Origin: Deltaproteobacteria bacterium
GTDB taxonomy: Bacteria > Bdellovibrionota > JACOXK01
Assembly (NCBI GenBank): GCA_016186995.1
Contig: JACPKQ010000022.1
Coordinates: 62,001 to 126,000 of the forward strand
DNA length: 64,000 bases
Reading direction: 5' to 3'
Positions 42,008 through 51,516 of the stretch are shown piece after piece. Within the stretch, counting starts at the first letter, position 1. Each line of letters opens with the position of its first letter. Under the pieces are notes generated by a model. It did no database searches. It was not told the DNA's origin and saw only the letters and a list, made by a program, of their open reading frames with translations. The position numbers and the translations under genes are program-made.

Positions 42008-43861
42008 ATGAAGAAATATCTAATATTATTAAGTTTTTTAATTTTAAATGCAACGCACGTTTTTGGAGGCAGTGTCAACCCTGAAACAGGTGGGTACACA
42101 CTTGCCCTTCAAGATTTTAAAATAGAAGACACAGTTTATGATTTGGAACTGAACCGTACTTATAACAGTCTTTCTCTTCACAAAAGCCTTTTTGGGTTTA
42201 AGTGGAGAAGCACTTTAAGGCCTTCTTTTGAAGTGATGCCTAATGGGTATATTCAAATTGTAGATGGCCATGGTTTTCACACCGTTTTTAAACCCAAAAC
42301 GATTTCTTCACAATCTAAAATAGATCTTGCGCGCAATGTTTTTAATAAATTAGAAGAATCAGAAAAAACAGAAGCCGTTAAGAAAAAACTAGAAACAGAT
42401 GAGAAGTTTCTTGAAACAAAAATGAATGAGGTTGTTATAGCCGAAATTGTTAGAAAATTTCCTAAAGCCAAACAAGTACAAATGAAATCTTTGATAGAAA
42501 AAAATTCTTTTTTAAGAGAAAGATGGGCGCAAAGTTTTAATGTGCATCTTTTTAAATATTCAGAAGGATCTGTTTTTGAAACCCATGACAGAGGCCCTGA
42601 GCTTTTAGAATATAAAAGATTTCAAGTTCAGGAAAAAAATATTTTAAAAAATGAATTAGGTTACGTAAGAACTTATCTTTTAACAGGTAAAAAAGAGTTT
42701 TATGATCGTTATCATAGAATCGTGCGGTCTTTAGACCCATCTGGAAATTTTCTTGAGTATGAATATGTTGATAATAGTGAAAACAAATATCAACTTAAAC
42801 AAATTAAAAATAAATCAGGTCAGTATATTAGGTTTACATACAATAAAAAAGGTTTTGTGGTACAAGCTCAAAGTTCAAAGGGTGATATAAGAACATATCA
42901 GTATAACGATAAAGATCTTTTAATGGAAGTTCTCAATCAAAAGGGTGGTAAAGAAATTTATAAATATGGTAAAAATAGCCTTTTAGAAAGCGTCCAGCGT
43001 AGTGACAAAGAAGAGTTGCTTTCTTATTATCCTGATAATCGTGTTAAAACCTATGGCCTTAAAGGCACTACTTTAACAACACATTATGCTTATGAGCCTG
43101 AAACCTATGCTTCACACTCACTTCATAATAAAACAAGTATTAAGCGTGTTTATGAAACAACAAAAGATAAGAGTTTCAGTAGTGTTGTATCAACAGAACG
43201 TTGGTATGGTTTAAGAGATAATCACACACGTTTTCTTAAAAAAGAAAAAATTGAGCGAGGCAATGAAAGCACTGAAACGGAATATAGCGAGTGTTGTGGC
43301 AAGCCTTTAAAAATTATAGAAACAGTGAAAGACCCTAGTGGAAGAACACCGACCAGTATTCGTAAAGCAAGTTTTACTTATGATGTTCAAGGAAGGCTTA
43401 CTGAAAAAGTGGAGCCTAATGGGCAAGTAGTTAAACGAGAATATTATGAAGGGGCCCTATCCCATAAAATTAAAAGAGTGTTGCGTGGTAATTTAGATCT
43501 CAATTTTGAATACAATAAAGAGGGCGATGTTAAAAAAGCCATAAAAAAAGAAAAATTAGGGGATGCTACAGAAGTAACAACCGTGTTTATCGATTATGAC
43601 AATCGAGGAAGGGTTAAAACCATGACTGATAAAAACCCTAAAGGTGAAGTCAGAATTGTTACTTTTGAACATAATAGAAGTGGAAATCCTATTACGATTG
43701 GTATTAAGGGTTTGGGCACTATTCATGTGAAGTATAATAGTGAAGGTAAGATCGTTGATATTCAATCTCAAAAGGGCCAAGAGGTGGCTGTGCAGGTAAC
43801 AGAGGCTTTTAATAAGCTTCTTAACATCTTAGAGCCTGCTGGGGTTAATTTAAGTTTGTAG
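42008..43861 (+). CDS. Secreted RHS/YD-repeat protein in the Tad locus
   Basis: Signal peptide (MKKYLILLSFLILNATHVFG), then a DUF6531-like N-terminal part (SVNPETGGYTLALQDFKI, ELNRTYNSLSLHKSLFGFKW), a helical insert rich in Lys/Glu (residues 100-175), and from about 235 a series of YD/RHS repeats (EYEYVDNSENKYQLKQIKNK, YQYNDKDLLMEVLNQKGGKE). One ECCGK segment has two Cys. 617 aa and no toxin-like C-terminal domain. GGGGAG precedes the ATG. Probably a surface protein exported with, or attached to, the Tad pilus. Confidence 0.85.
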   Translation: MKKYLILLSFLILNATHVFGGSVNPETGGYTLALQDFKIEDTVYDLELNRTYNSLSLHKSLFGFKWRSTLRPSFEVMPNGYIQIVDGHGFHTVFKPKTISSQSKIDLARNVFNKLEESEKTEAVKKKLETDEKFLETKMNEVVIAEIVRKFPKAKQVQMKSLIEKNSFLRERWAQSFNVHLFKYSEGSVFETHDRGPELLEYKRFQVQEKNILKNELGYVRTYLLTGKKEFYDRYHRIVRSLDPSGNFLEYEYVDNSENKYQLKQIKNKSGQYIRFTYNKKGFVVQAQSSKGDIRTYQYNDKDLLMEVLNQKGGKEIYKYGKNSLLESVQRSDKEELLSYYPDNRVKTYGLKGTTLTTHYAYEPETYASHSLHNKTSIKRVYETTKDKSFSSVVSTERWYGLRDNHTRFLKKEKIERGNESTETEYSECCGKPLKIIETVKDPSGRTPTSIRKASFTYDVQGRLTEKVEPNGQVVKREYYEGALSHKIKRVLRGNLDLNFEYNKEGDVKKAIKKEKLGDATEVTTVFIDYDNRGRVKTMTDKNPKGEVRIVTFEHNRSGNPITIGIKGLGTIHVKYNSEGKIVDIQSQKGQEVAVQVTEAFNKLLNILEPAGVNLSL

Positions 43862-44037
43862 AGATATTGGGCAGGCAAGCTGTATAGAAGGTATACAAAA
43901 TAAGTTATTGATTTTATTAGTTATTTTTTTAGATCACGTAGATTTAAGAGTGGATGTGGACAGTCGAATTTCAAAAGGGTTTGAAAGATTAATGGTAAGT
44001 ATTTGAAACTACTTATAAAATATAAGAGCCTTCGTAT

Positions 44038-44053
44038 TGGCACCTCACTTGCA
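44038..44053 (+). promoter_or_regulatory. Sigma-54 (-24/-12) promoter of the small acidic protein
   Basis: TGGCACCTCACTTGCA: exact -24 GG and -12 GC spacing with TGGCAC and TTGCA. The small secreted protein starts 38 bases downstream. Confidence 0.85.
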
Positions 44054-44091
44054 AACTTAAGATGTGAGAATCTATACGAGGAGGAGTCTAA

Positions 44092-44307
44092 ATGAAGAAG
44101 TTATTTGTTCTTTTAGCTGTTTTAGGAGTGCTCTCTATTCATGGAGTTTCTTTTGCCGATCATGATCATGGAAAAGAAACAACTAAAGTTTCTAGCGAAA
44201 TTGAAGATCCATGTGGTGATGAGCTTGCTGCCTTAGGTGTTTCTGAAACTGTTGTTAGAGACGTTGAAGAAGCAGAAGATGCAGGCGATGCTGGTGAAAC
44301 TGACTAA
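44092..44307 (+). CDS. Small secreted acidic protein
   Basis: 71 aa with signal peptide MKKLFVLLAVLGVLSIHGVSFA; the mature part of about 48 residues starts DHDHGKETT and is strongly acidic (EDPCGDELAALG, VEEAEDAGDAGETD) with one Cys. I do not recognise the family. GAGGAG lies 7-8 bases before the ATG. It has its own sigma-54 promoter and a strong terminator, so it is an independent, probably abundant transcript. The His and acidic residues could bind metal, but this is a guess. Confidence 0.8.
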   Translation: MKKLFVLLAVLGVLSIHGVSFADHDHGKETTKVSSEIEDPCGDELAALGVSETVVRDVEEAEDAGDAGETD

Positions 44308-44350
44308 TCACTATTGAGTGGGCCCTAATTCAGTAGATTAAAATACGTAT

Positions 44351-44390
44351 AAAAAAAGGATGTGATTCTAACGAATCACATCCTTTTTTT
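44351..44390. terminator. Strong bidirectional intrinsic terminator
   Basis: AAAAAAAGGATGTGATTC and GAATCACATCCTTTTTTT form a perfect 18-bp stem with loop TAAC; GC-containing core with A and T runs on both sides. It serves the small acidic protein gene (+) and the minus-strand opp cluster. Confidence 0.93.
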
Positions 44391-44396
44391 ATTTTA

Positions 44397-44603
44397 CTAA
44401 TTCGTTTCTACACTATTTTCAAACCACTTTTCAGAAAGCTCATTCCACGTATTTTCTATCCACTCTCTCATATTGAAAATCATGAACCTAGCTTCTTGAA
44501 GTGGAAGTACTTGGTAGAGTTTTCGATCTCTTCCGATAGGCATGATAGCAATGGCATAAAGTGCTACTCCTACAAACAATATTTTTAAAAGCTTTCTCAA
44601 CAT
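44397..44603 (-). CDS. Small membrane protein after oppC
   Basis: 68 aa: one membrane helix (LLKILFVGVALYAIAIMP), then a polar part ending WIENTWNELSEKWFENSVETN. Not recognised. I start at ATG 44603, which has AGGA 8 bases upstream; longer frames overlap oppC. Last gene of the opp cluster before the terminator. Confidence 0.55.
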   Translation of the reverse strand: MLRKLLKILFVGVALYAIAIMPIGRDRKLYQVLPLQEARFMIFNMREWIENTWNELSEKWFENSVETN

Positions 44604-44619
44604 CGGGCCCATCCTAACA

Positions 44620-45558
44620 TTATTTCTTACCCATGACAAAGCGTGGGTCAAAGGCATCACGAAGGCCATCGCCTATGAAATTAAACGAAACAACAGTCAT
44701 CAAAATAAGAAACCCTGGATAAAAAGCTAAAAGAGGTGCAGTCCGCATATACTCTTGAGAATTAGTCAGCATATTTCCCCAAGAAGGAATGGGCGGTTGA
44801 ATACCCAAGCCTAAAAAACTTAAAACAGATTCATAAAGAATATTACCACCCACCGCAAGTGTGGAGGCAACAATAATAGGGGCTACACAATTTGGAACAA
44901 TATGCCTTAAAATAATTTTTCTATTTGAAACTCCTACCGCGTTAGCTGCCAGAACAAATTCTCTTTCTTTTAAAGAAAGAGTACTTCCTCGGACAAGACG
45001 GGCTACAGACATCCAACCAAAGAACACAATAATAATCATTATTTTAAACATGCTCGCTTCGTTACCACTCACAAAAGCATGGGGTAAAAAAGGCAATGCT
45101 TTTTCAAGATCGACCGCAGCAAGAAGAATCATAAGAGGAAGCGTTGGCAAAGAAAGCATGGCGTCTGTAAAACGCATCAGAACAGTATCCCACGCGCCCC
45201 CAAAATAGCCAGCGCTTGCCCCTATGAGAGTGCCTATAAGCGCTGACATCAAAGCTGAAATAATTCCAACTGTTAAAGAAATTTGACCGCCATAAAGAAG
45301 ACGTGCCAGCATATCTCGCCCCACATCATCTGTTCCTAAAAGATGTTTTAAGGAAGGTGGCAAAAGTTTTACTGCACTCGTATCATGAAATGAAACACCT
45401 AAAATCTGCGTTAACCAGGGGGCACAAAGAGCAGAAAGAACAAGAACAAAAAGGAGCCCCATACTGATCCTAGCTAATCTATGTTTGAGAAAACGACGCC
45501 ATGCTAAAGCAAGCGGGCCATCTGATTTTTCTCTAACTTCTGTTTTATTTTCCACCAT
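44620..45558 (-). CDS. oppC: Oligopeptide/dipeptide ABC transporter permease OppC/DppC
   Basis: Second membrane subunit of a peptide importer. N-terminal OppC segment (LARISMGLLFVLVLSALCAPWL), LLGTDDVGRDMLARLLYG, five further helices, and the EAA-type loop (LAANAVGVSNRKIILRHIVPN) that contacts the ATPase. I start at ATG 45558 with AAGGA 6 bases upstream, overlapping oppB by 14 bases. No oppD/oppF ATPase genes are adjacent. Confidence 0.92.
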   Translation of the reverse strand: MVENKTEVREKSDGPLALAWRRFLKHRLARISMGLLFVLVLSALCAPWLTQILGVSFHDTSAVKLLPPSLKHLLGTDDVGRDMLARLLYGGQISLTVGIISALMSALIGTLIGASAGYFGGAWDTVLMRFTDAMLSLPTLPLMILLAAVDLEKALPFLPHAFVSGNEASMFKIMIIIVFFGWMSVARLVRGSTLSLKEREFVLAANAVGVSNRKIILRHIVPNCVAPIIVASTLAVGGNILYESVLSFLGLGIQPPIPSWGNMLTNSQEYMRTAPLLAFYPGFLILMTVVSFNFIGDGLRDAFDPRFVMGKK

Positions 45559-46510
45559 GTCGAATCCTTGGGTCCACAACAGCATAAAGAATATCCGCTA
45601 AGAAATTTGCAATCATTGTTAGAAAAGCTAAAAACAAAAAACTAATCATTGCTACATAATAATCAACGCCAATAATAGAATCATAAAGAAGTTTTCCCAT
45701 TCCTGGCCAAGAAAAAACAGTTTCAGTAATGGTTGCCCCACCGACAAGCCCCGGAAGAGAAAGAGCAATAATAGTCACGACAGGAATCAGTGCGTTTTTT
45801 AAGGCGTGTTTAAAAAGAATAGTATCTTCATCAACCCCTTTAGCCCGTGCAGTTCGAATATAATCGCGCTTCACGACTTCGAGCATACTTGACCTCATAT
45901 ATCGAACCCAACCCCCAATTTGCTGTACAGAAAGGGCTATGACAGGTAACACCATGTAGCGCATCTTATCCACAAAATCAGAATAGCCTGGGGTTTGCAT
46001 ACCCGAAGCTGGAAACACCTGTAGTTTTTCTGCAAAAATAATAATGAGCATGAGCCCCAACCAAAAAGAAGGTATGGATATCCCCACAAAAGAAGCAAAA
46101 TTAGCAATATAATCAAAAGTGGAATACTGCTTCATTGCAGAATACACTCCTATGGGAACAGCTATGAGCAAACTTAAAAGAAGAGAAGCAAGCATGAGTT
46201 TTAAAGAATTAGGAATACGGTCTTTGATAAGATCATAAGTACGAACACCTTTATAGGTTCGTGAATAGCCCAGATCTCCTTTAAGAGTTACTTGTTTCAA
46301 CCATTTAAAATAACGAATGTGAATAGGCTGATCAAGCCCATAGACTTTTTTAAGTCGCGCCTCATCTTGAGGCTTCATATTAGGGATACTTGTAATAAGA
46401 AGCTCTATAGGGTCGCCAGGCATCAGCCCTAAACTGTAATAAACAGCAAAGGAAAGTGCAAAAAGCACAATGAGTGTTTGAAGCGCCCTCTTAACGAAGT
46501 AACCCATCAT
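45545..46510 (-). CDS. oppB: Oligopeptide/dipeptide ABC transporter permease OppB/DppB
   Basis: First membrane subunit: MGYFVKRALQTLIVLFALSF, LMPGDPIELL, GLDQPIHIRYFKWLKQV, and the EAA loop RTARAKGVDEDTILFKHALKNAL. 321 aa with six helices. Lies 6 bases after oppA. Confidence 0.94.
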   Translation of the reverse strand: MMGYFVKRALQTLIVLFALSFAVYYSLGLMPGDPIELLITSIPNMKPQDEARLKKVYGLDQPIHIRYFKWLKQVTLKGDLGYSRTYKGVRTYDLIKDRIPNSLKLMLASLLLSLLIAVPIGVYSAMKQYSTFDYIANFASFVGISIPSFWLGLMLIIIFAEKLQVFPASGMQTPGYSDFVDKMRYMVLPVIALSVQQIGGWVRYMRSSMLEVVKRDYIRTARAKGVDEDTILFKHALKNALIPVVTIIALSLPGLVGGATITETVFSWPGMGKLLYDSIIGVDYYVAMISFLFLAFLTMIANFLADILYAVVDPRIRHGGK

Positions 46511-46516
46511 AAGCTA

Positions 46517-48181
46517 TTAAAGCATCTTATATTTCCAGCTCTCAGCATTCCACGTCACCGGTGTGTCTGTACCCGTTGGTTTCCAATTTTCAAGCTCCTT
46601 ATCTGTGACAGAAATATCGACTCTCCAGAAAAGTGGAAGGGCTGGAAGATCTTCAACCCAAATTTCTTGTTCTTTACTCAAAAGTTCCTTTCTTTTTGAT
46701 TCTTCGAGAGTGACAGGAACCTGTATATCAATTTTATTTGCTTCTTCATTTCTCCATCCAGGATTATTTTGCCCCTGCCAATTATTTTCCTTACTTGGAA
46801 TATTTTTAATTGTCCAAAGACTTTCTCCATCGGATTGAGGGCTATTCACCCATGCATACATTGCAAAATGTTGAAATTTTCTTTCGTGAACTGTTTCACC
46901 AAAAAAAACTTTTGCGGGTTGGTTTTTAATTTCAAGCTTGACTCCAATTTTTCTCCAATCTGCTTGAATCAACTGCTGCACATCCGAACGCGCTTTATTA
47001 TCGGCTGTGGTCATAATGGTAAACTCAAGTTTTTTTCCATCTTTTTCACGCACACCACTACTTCCCATCTTCCAACCTAAATCTTCAAGAATTTGTTCGG
47101 CTTTGAGAGGATCATAAGGATATTTTTTGACATTGGGGTTGTATCCATAATGTTTTGGAGGAAGCCACGAGTGTGATACTGCTTGCTTTCCAGAAAAAAG
47201 CTTTTCAACCATACCCACACGATTCATTCCATAAAGAAGTGCTTGTCTCACACCCCTTTCTTTAAGAATCGGATCGTCCAAATTGACATCAACGTGTTCC
47301 CACACCATGCCATCAATATAATAAAAATTAAAATCATTTCTTTTTCTTTCTTCAAAGCCAAGTGCCTGAGGAAGATTAAGCCCTACTGTTGAAATTGCTT
47401 TAATTTTTCCAGAAACAAGCTCTGATTCTAAGGTGTTACCCCCTGTAACAACATTGTAAATAACATGATTGATACTAGGTTTTTCACCAAAATAATTTGG
47501 ATTTGAGGAAAAAGACAAATAAGAACCCGGCTTCCATTCATTAAGAACATAAGCGCCATTTCCTAGCGGTTTTCTATTATATTCACTTTGATCCATTTTG
47601 TCTGGGGCTTCTTTAAAGTCTTTTTCCAAAACATGCTTAGGTAAAAAAGAATGCCCTAAATAATAATAAGCATAAGGTTGCTTCCACGTAACAACAAAGG
47701 TTCTGTCATCTTTTGCTTCTATTTTTTGGATGCGTTCGTCACGATCACGCGATACTACAGGCACCCGATTATCCATAATGACTTCATGAGCAAAAACAAA
47801 ATCATGAGCTGTCAAAGGCCATCCATCACTCCATTTAAGTCCTTCTTTAAGCTTCCATGTTGTTCTCATGCGATTGCCTGAGAGTTTTTCAACTCCCCCC
47901 TTTTCAAGACTTGGAATGCTTTCAGCCAAGCGGGGATAAAGCTTCCAGTTGTTGTCATATTCAACAAGATCTTCAAAAAGAAGCGCATACATCTCGGTTG
48001 AAACCGCCATTTGTTGAAACAGCGGATGTAAGCTATCGGGCTCTTGTGCAAACCCAACAACAATTTGATCTTTTGAGTTTAAAGATGAGTTTTTTTGAAG
48101 CGCTAGAAAAACAGCAAAAATAAAAACGACAACAAAAATACCTAAAAAAATAAAACCTTTTTTACTTCTCTTCTTAGCCAT
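46517..48181 (-). CDS. oppA: Peptide ABC transporter substrate-binding protein (SBP family 5)
   Basis: Extracytoplasmic peptide-binding protein: VVGFAQEPDSLHPLFQQMA opening, LKEGLKWSDGWPLTAHDFVF and GNGAYVLNEWKPGSYLSF signatures. 554 aa. The N terminus (residues 10-28, FIFLGIFVVVFIFAVFLAL) has no lipobox Cys or clear cleavage site, so it is likely held by an uncleaved membrane anchor. First gene of oppA-oppB-oppC. Confidence 0.92.
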   Translation of the reverse strand: MAKKRSKKGFIFLGIFVVVFIFAVFLALQKNSSLNSKDQIVVGFAQEPDSLHPLFQQMAVSTEMYALLFEDLVEYDNNWKLYPRLAESIPSLEKGGVEKLSGNRMRTTWKLKEGLKWSDGWPLTAHDFVFAHEVIMDNRVPVVSRDRDERIQKIEAKDDRTFVVTWKQPYAYYYLGHSFLPKHVLEKDFKEAPDKMDQSEYNRKPLGNGAYVLNEWKPGSYLSFSSNPNYFGEKPSINHVIYNVVTGGNTLESELVSGKIKAISTVGLNLPQALGFEERKRNDFNFYYIDGMVWEHVDVNLDDPILKERGVRQALLYGMNRVGMVEKLFSGKQAVSHSWLPPKHYGYNPNVKKYPYDPLKAEQILEDLGWKMGSSGVREKDGKKLEFTIMTTADNKARSDVQQLIQADWRKIGVKLEIKNQPAKVFFGETVHERKFQHFAMYAWVNSPQSDGESLWTIKNIPSKENNWQGQNNPGWRNEEANKIDIQVPVTLEESKRKELLSKEQEIWVEDLPALPLFWRVDISVTDKELENWKPTGTDTPVTWNAESWKYKML

Positions 48182-48260
48182 AAAACACCTCCCACATAAA
48201 ACAGATGTGAATACGATTAGTTAACACGCACAGGTTAAGAAATCAAATAGATACAATAGA

Positions 48261-48977
48261 TTATTTTCCAAGTTCTTTGAGGAAAAGATTTCGAATTTCT
48301 TCAATTTTTTGATCTAAATTATCTTTATTCCAGTCTTGGGTAATGATGGGTTCTAAAACCTTCACTCGAATAGTTCCAGTTTTAATTCTTAAAGAGCCTT
48401 TCTTCATGGCTTCAAATGCATTGTAGATAATAATAGGAACAAGTGGAATGTGTTCTTGCATGGCTAAGTAAAAAGCACCTTTTTTAAAAGGAAGAAGCTT
48501 TCCATCTGTTGTTCTTGTACCTTCAGGGCAAAAGAAAGCAGAGACTTTTTCATGCACCACTCTTGTTTGAATCTTTTTCATGCTTCGCATGGCTTTTTGA
48601 TGATCTTCTCTATCAATAGGAATTTGTCCTACAAGGCGGAACACCCATCCCATCAAGGGGTAATTAAAAATTTCTTTTTTCCCGATGAAAAAAACTCCTT
48701 TGGGCAAGAAAGAAGGAAAAAGAAAAATATCAAGCAAACTTTGATGATTTCCTACAAAAACAACAGGTTTGTATTGAGTCAGAAAATGTTTGTTTTCGAG
48801 GGCTACTTTAATTCCTGAAATCCACAACATGGCTTTGCCATAAGGGCCTTTCAGGAGATCTGTTGTTTTAATTGGATTCCAAGTGATGAGATAAACAACA
48901 ATACCTAAGATGCTAAACAGAAGGATAAGAAGTAATCCTAAGAAAATCGAGATAATATTTCTTAAAAGAGCCATCAT
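48261..48977 (-). CDS. plsC: 1-acyl-sn-glycerol-3-phosphate acyltransferase
   Basis: Makes phosphatidic acid by acylating lysophosphatidic acid. N-terminal membrane helix (IISIFLGLLLILLFSILGIVVYLI), block I NHQSLLD (HX4D), block II region GVFFIGKKEI, block III FFCPEGTRT, block IV VPIII. 238 aa. Its start overlaps the gamma-lyase stop by 4 bases. The second acyltransferase of the window (5.7 kb) belongs to a different branch. Confidence 0.92.
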   Translation of the reverse strand: MMALLRNIISIFLGLLLILLFSILGIVVYLITWNPIKTTDLLKGPYGKAMLWISGIKVALENKHFLTQYKPVVFVGNHQSLLDIFLFPSFLPKGVFFIGKKEIFNYPLMGWVFRLVGQIPIDREDHQKAMRSMKKIQTRVVHEKVSAFFCPEGTRTTDGKLLPFKKGAFYLAMQEHIPLVPIIIYNAFEAMKKGSLRIKTGTIRVKVLEPIITQDWNKDNLDQKIEEIRNLFLKELGK

Positions 48978-50131
48978 TGTGCATGGAGTGCTTGATTGAG
49001 GTCTTCTACGAGATCATCAATATGTTCAAGCCCCACAGATAGTCTAATCAAACAATCTGAAATGCCAAGACTTTCTCTCATCTTTTTTGGAATAGAAGCA
49101 TGGGTCATAATGGCTGGGTGTTCGATGAGAGATTCAACTCCACCTAAACTTTCAGCAAGAGAAAATATTTTGACTTTTTCTAGAAATTTTTTTGCTTTGA
49201 GAAGATTGCCTTTGATGACAAAAGAAATCATACCTCCAAAACCTCGCATTTGTTTTTGAGCTAACTCATGTTGTGGATGTGAAGGAAGGCCCGGATAAAT
49301 AACCTTTTCTACTTTCGAATGATTTTCTAAAAAAAGAGCTATTTTTTTTGCATTTTCTTCATGACGTGTCATTCGAACGGCCAATGTTTTTAAACCTCTT
49401 AAAACAAGAAAACAATCAAAGGGGCTGGGAATAGCACCTATAGCATTTTGAAGAAAGTAAAGTTTTTCTGCTAATTTTTGCTCATTTGTAACAACTGCGC
49501 CACCCACCACGTCACTATGACCATTTATAAATTTGGTGGTGGAGTGAACTACAAGTGAGGCTCCACACTGAAGTGGATTCTGAAAATAAGGGCTCATAAA
49601 AGTGTTATCTACAATAGAAATCAATTTTTGGTTACGTGCTACACCAATTGTTTTTTTAAGATCAATCAATTTTAAAAGTGGGTTCGTAGGTGTTTCAATC
49701 CACACTGCTTTTGTATTTTTTCGAATTGATTTTTTAAGATTATGAGCATCACAAAGATCAATAAAAGAAAACTCTAAACCCATTTCTTTGATCACTTTAT
49801 CAAAAAGACGATAGGTTCCCCCATATACGTCATCAGCGCAGATGATGTGATCTCCAGATTTAAAAAGGTGCATGAGAGTTGTTGTTGCAGCACACCCCGA
49901 GGCAAAAGCGAGTCCAAACTTGCCCCCTTCAAGTGCGGCTATATTTTCTTCAAGAACTTTGCGTGTTGGGTTGCCTGTACGTGAGTACTCAAAGCCCTTA
50001 TGTTTGCCTGGGCTTGTTTGCACGTAAGTACTTGTTTGGAAAATAGGGGTCATGATAGCACCTGTAGAAGGGTCTGGATGAATACCGGCATGGATGAGTT
50101 TTGTCTCAAATTTTGTATCTAATTTTTTCAT
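48974..50131 (-). CDS. Cystathionine gamma-lyase/gamma-synthase (Cys/Met metabolism PLP enzyme)
   Basis: PLP-dependent trans-sulfuration enzyme, 385 aa. PLP Lys200 in HSTTKFINGHSD, Tyr/Arg of YSRTGNPTR, and SLGGVESLIEHPAIMTH at the end. Sequence alone does not separate gamma-lyase from gamma-synthase; its position 5 bases after cystathionine beta-synthase suggests cystathionine gamma-lyase, giving cysteine from homocysteine. Confidence 0.93.
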   Translation of the reverse strand: MKKLDTKFETKLIHAGIHPDPSTGAIMTPIFQTSTYVQTSPGKHKGFEYSRTGNPTRKVLEENIAALEGGKFGLAFASGCAATTTLMHLFKSGDHIICADDVYGGTYRLFDKVIKEMGLEFSFIDLCDAHNLKKSIRKNTKAVWIETPTNPLLKLIDLKKTIGVARNQKLISIVDNTFMSPYFQNPLQCGASLVVHSTTKFINGHSDVVGGAVVTNEQKLAEKLYFLQNAIGAIPSPFDCFLVLRGLKTLAVRMTRHEENAKKIALFLENHSKVEKVIYPGLPSHPQHELAQKQMRGFGGMISFVIKGNLLKAKKFLEKVKIFSLAESLGGVESLIEHPAIMTHASIPKKMRESLGISDCLIRLSVGLEHIDDLVEDLNQALHAQ

Positions 50132-50136
50132 ACTTT

Positions 50137-51516
50137 TTAAGGATGAAGTTTATTTTTATAATGAGTGATGAGGTCTATTTTTGTAATAATGCCTTTACAC
50201 TTTCCACCTTCGTAAACAACAACAACTTTGCCATTATGTATTTCATGAGAGATTTTTTCAATAGGCTCATCGAGGGAACACTGAACAATATTTTTTGTAA
50301 TAAGATGCTCGATTGAGTCTTTTGTAGAAGCATTTTTGTTGTGAGCCAAATATCTTAAAAGTGGTGTTTCTTCAATAACTCCAACAAGATTCGCTCCAGC
50401 AAAAACAGGAAGTTGTGAAATATTAAACTCTTTCATGAGGTCAATAATAGTAAAAGGACTGTCATCTTTCTTTGCAGTTTTGACTTCTTTGTCTTTCTTT
50501 TCATTAATAATATCTCTGGCAGTTCCAAAAGCTTCACCCCCGTCAAGACACCCATTTTCTTTCATCCATGTATCATTAAAAATTTTACTTAAATATCTAT
50601 CGGCTGAATCTGGCAGAAGAACAACGATATTTTTAGGTACGTTGAGTTTTTCGGCTACTTGAATAGCCCCTTGAACAGCAAAACCACTTGAGCCACCTGC
50701 AAAAATACCTTCTTCTTTGACAAGGCGCCGTGTCATAAGGAAGGATTCTTTATCAGTCACCTGAACAATATCATCAAGAATTGAAAAATCCATGTTTTCA
50801 GGCAAAATATCTTCTCCAACACCTTCTACAAGATAAGTTTTGGCTTCACCTACCTTTTTGGTTTTAAAATATTCATAAAAAATGGAGCCAATAGGATCAA
50901 CTCCTATTATCTTAATATTTGGATTTTGTTCTTTTAAATATTTTCCAGCACCCGAGATGGTACCTCCTGTTCCCATACCAGCAACAAATATATCAATTTT
51001 ACCTTGTGTTTGTTCCCAAATTTCAGGTCCTGTTGTTTGGTAATGTGTTTCTCGATTGGAAAGATTGGCATACTGGTTAGCAAAGAAAGAATGTGGGGTT
51101 TCTTCCGCAATTTTTCTTGAAACGCTATAATAAGAGCGTGGATCATCTGGCTCTACAGCGGTTGGGGTAATAATAACTTTGGCGCCAAAAGCACGAAGGT
51201 TTCTTATTTTTTCTTCGCTCATTTTGTCAGGCATGACAAAAATGGTTTTATAACCCTTTACGTTGGCAGCAATGGCAAGCCCCACCCCTGTGTTACCACT
51301 TGTGCCTTCAACAATAGTACCTCCTGGTTTGAGAAGCCCTTTTTTTTCAGCATCTTCAATCATATGAATCCCAATTCGGTCTTTGACCGACCCACCTGGG
51401 TTCATAAACTCACATTTGACATAAAGAGAAGAGTTAAGATGCTGAGCGATAGAGTTAAGTTTAACTATAGGTGTGTTTCCAATAGCCTCAAGAATGTTTT
51501 GACATAATTTTTTCAA
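50137..51516 (-). CDS. Cystathionine beta-synthase with CBS domains
   Basis: Condenses homocysteine and serine to cystathionine. PLP Lys45 in PGGSVKDR, the TSGNTG loop (EGTSGNTGVGLA), and the phosphate-binding VAGMGTGGTISG. After about residue 340 come two CBS domains for regulation (FTIIDLMKEFNISQLPVF, and NIVQCSLDEPIEKISHEI). No N-terminal heme region. 459 aa. It overlaps the small gene upstream by 4 bases. Confidence 0.93.
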   Translation of the reverse strand: MKKLCQNILEAIGNTPIVKLNSIAQHLNSSLYVKCEFMNPGGSVKDRIGIHMIEDAEKKGLLKPGGTIVEGTSGNTGVGLAIAANVKGYKTIFVMPDKMSEEKIRNLRAFGAKVIITPTAVEPDDPRSYYSVSRKIAEETPHSFFANQYANLSNRETHYQTTGPEIWEQTQGKIDIFVAGMGTGGTISGAGKYLKEQNPNIKIIGVDPIGSIFYEYFKTKKVGEAKTYLVEGVGEDILPENMDFSILDDIVQVTDKESFLMTRRLVKEEGIFAGGSSGFAVQGAIQVAEKLNVPKNIVVLLPDSADRYLSKIFNDTWMKENGCLDGGEAFGTARDIINEKKDKEVKTAKKDDSPFTIIDLMKEFNISQLPVFAGANLVGVIEETPLLRYLAHNKNASTKDSIEHLITKNIVQCSLDEPIEKISHEIHNGKVVVVYEGGKCKGIITKIDLITHYKNKLHP

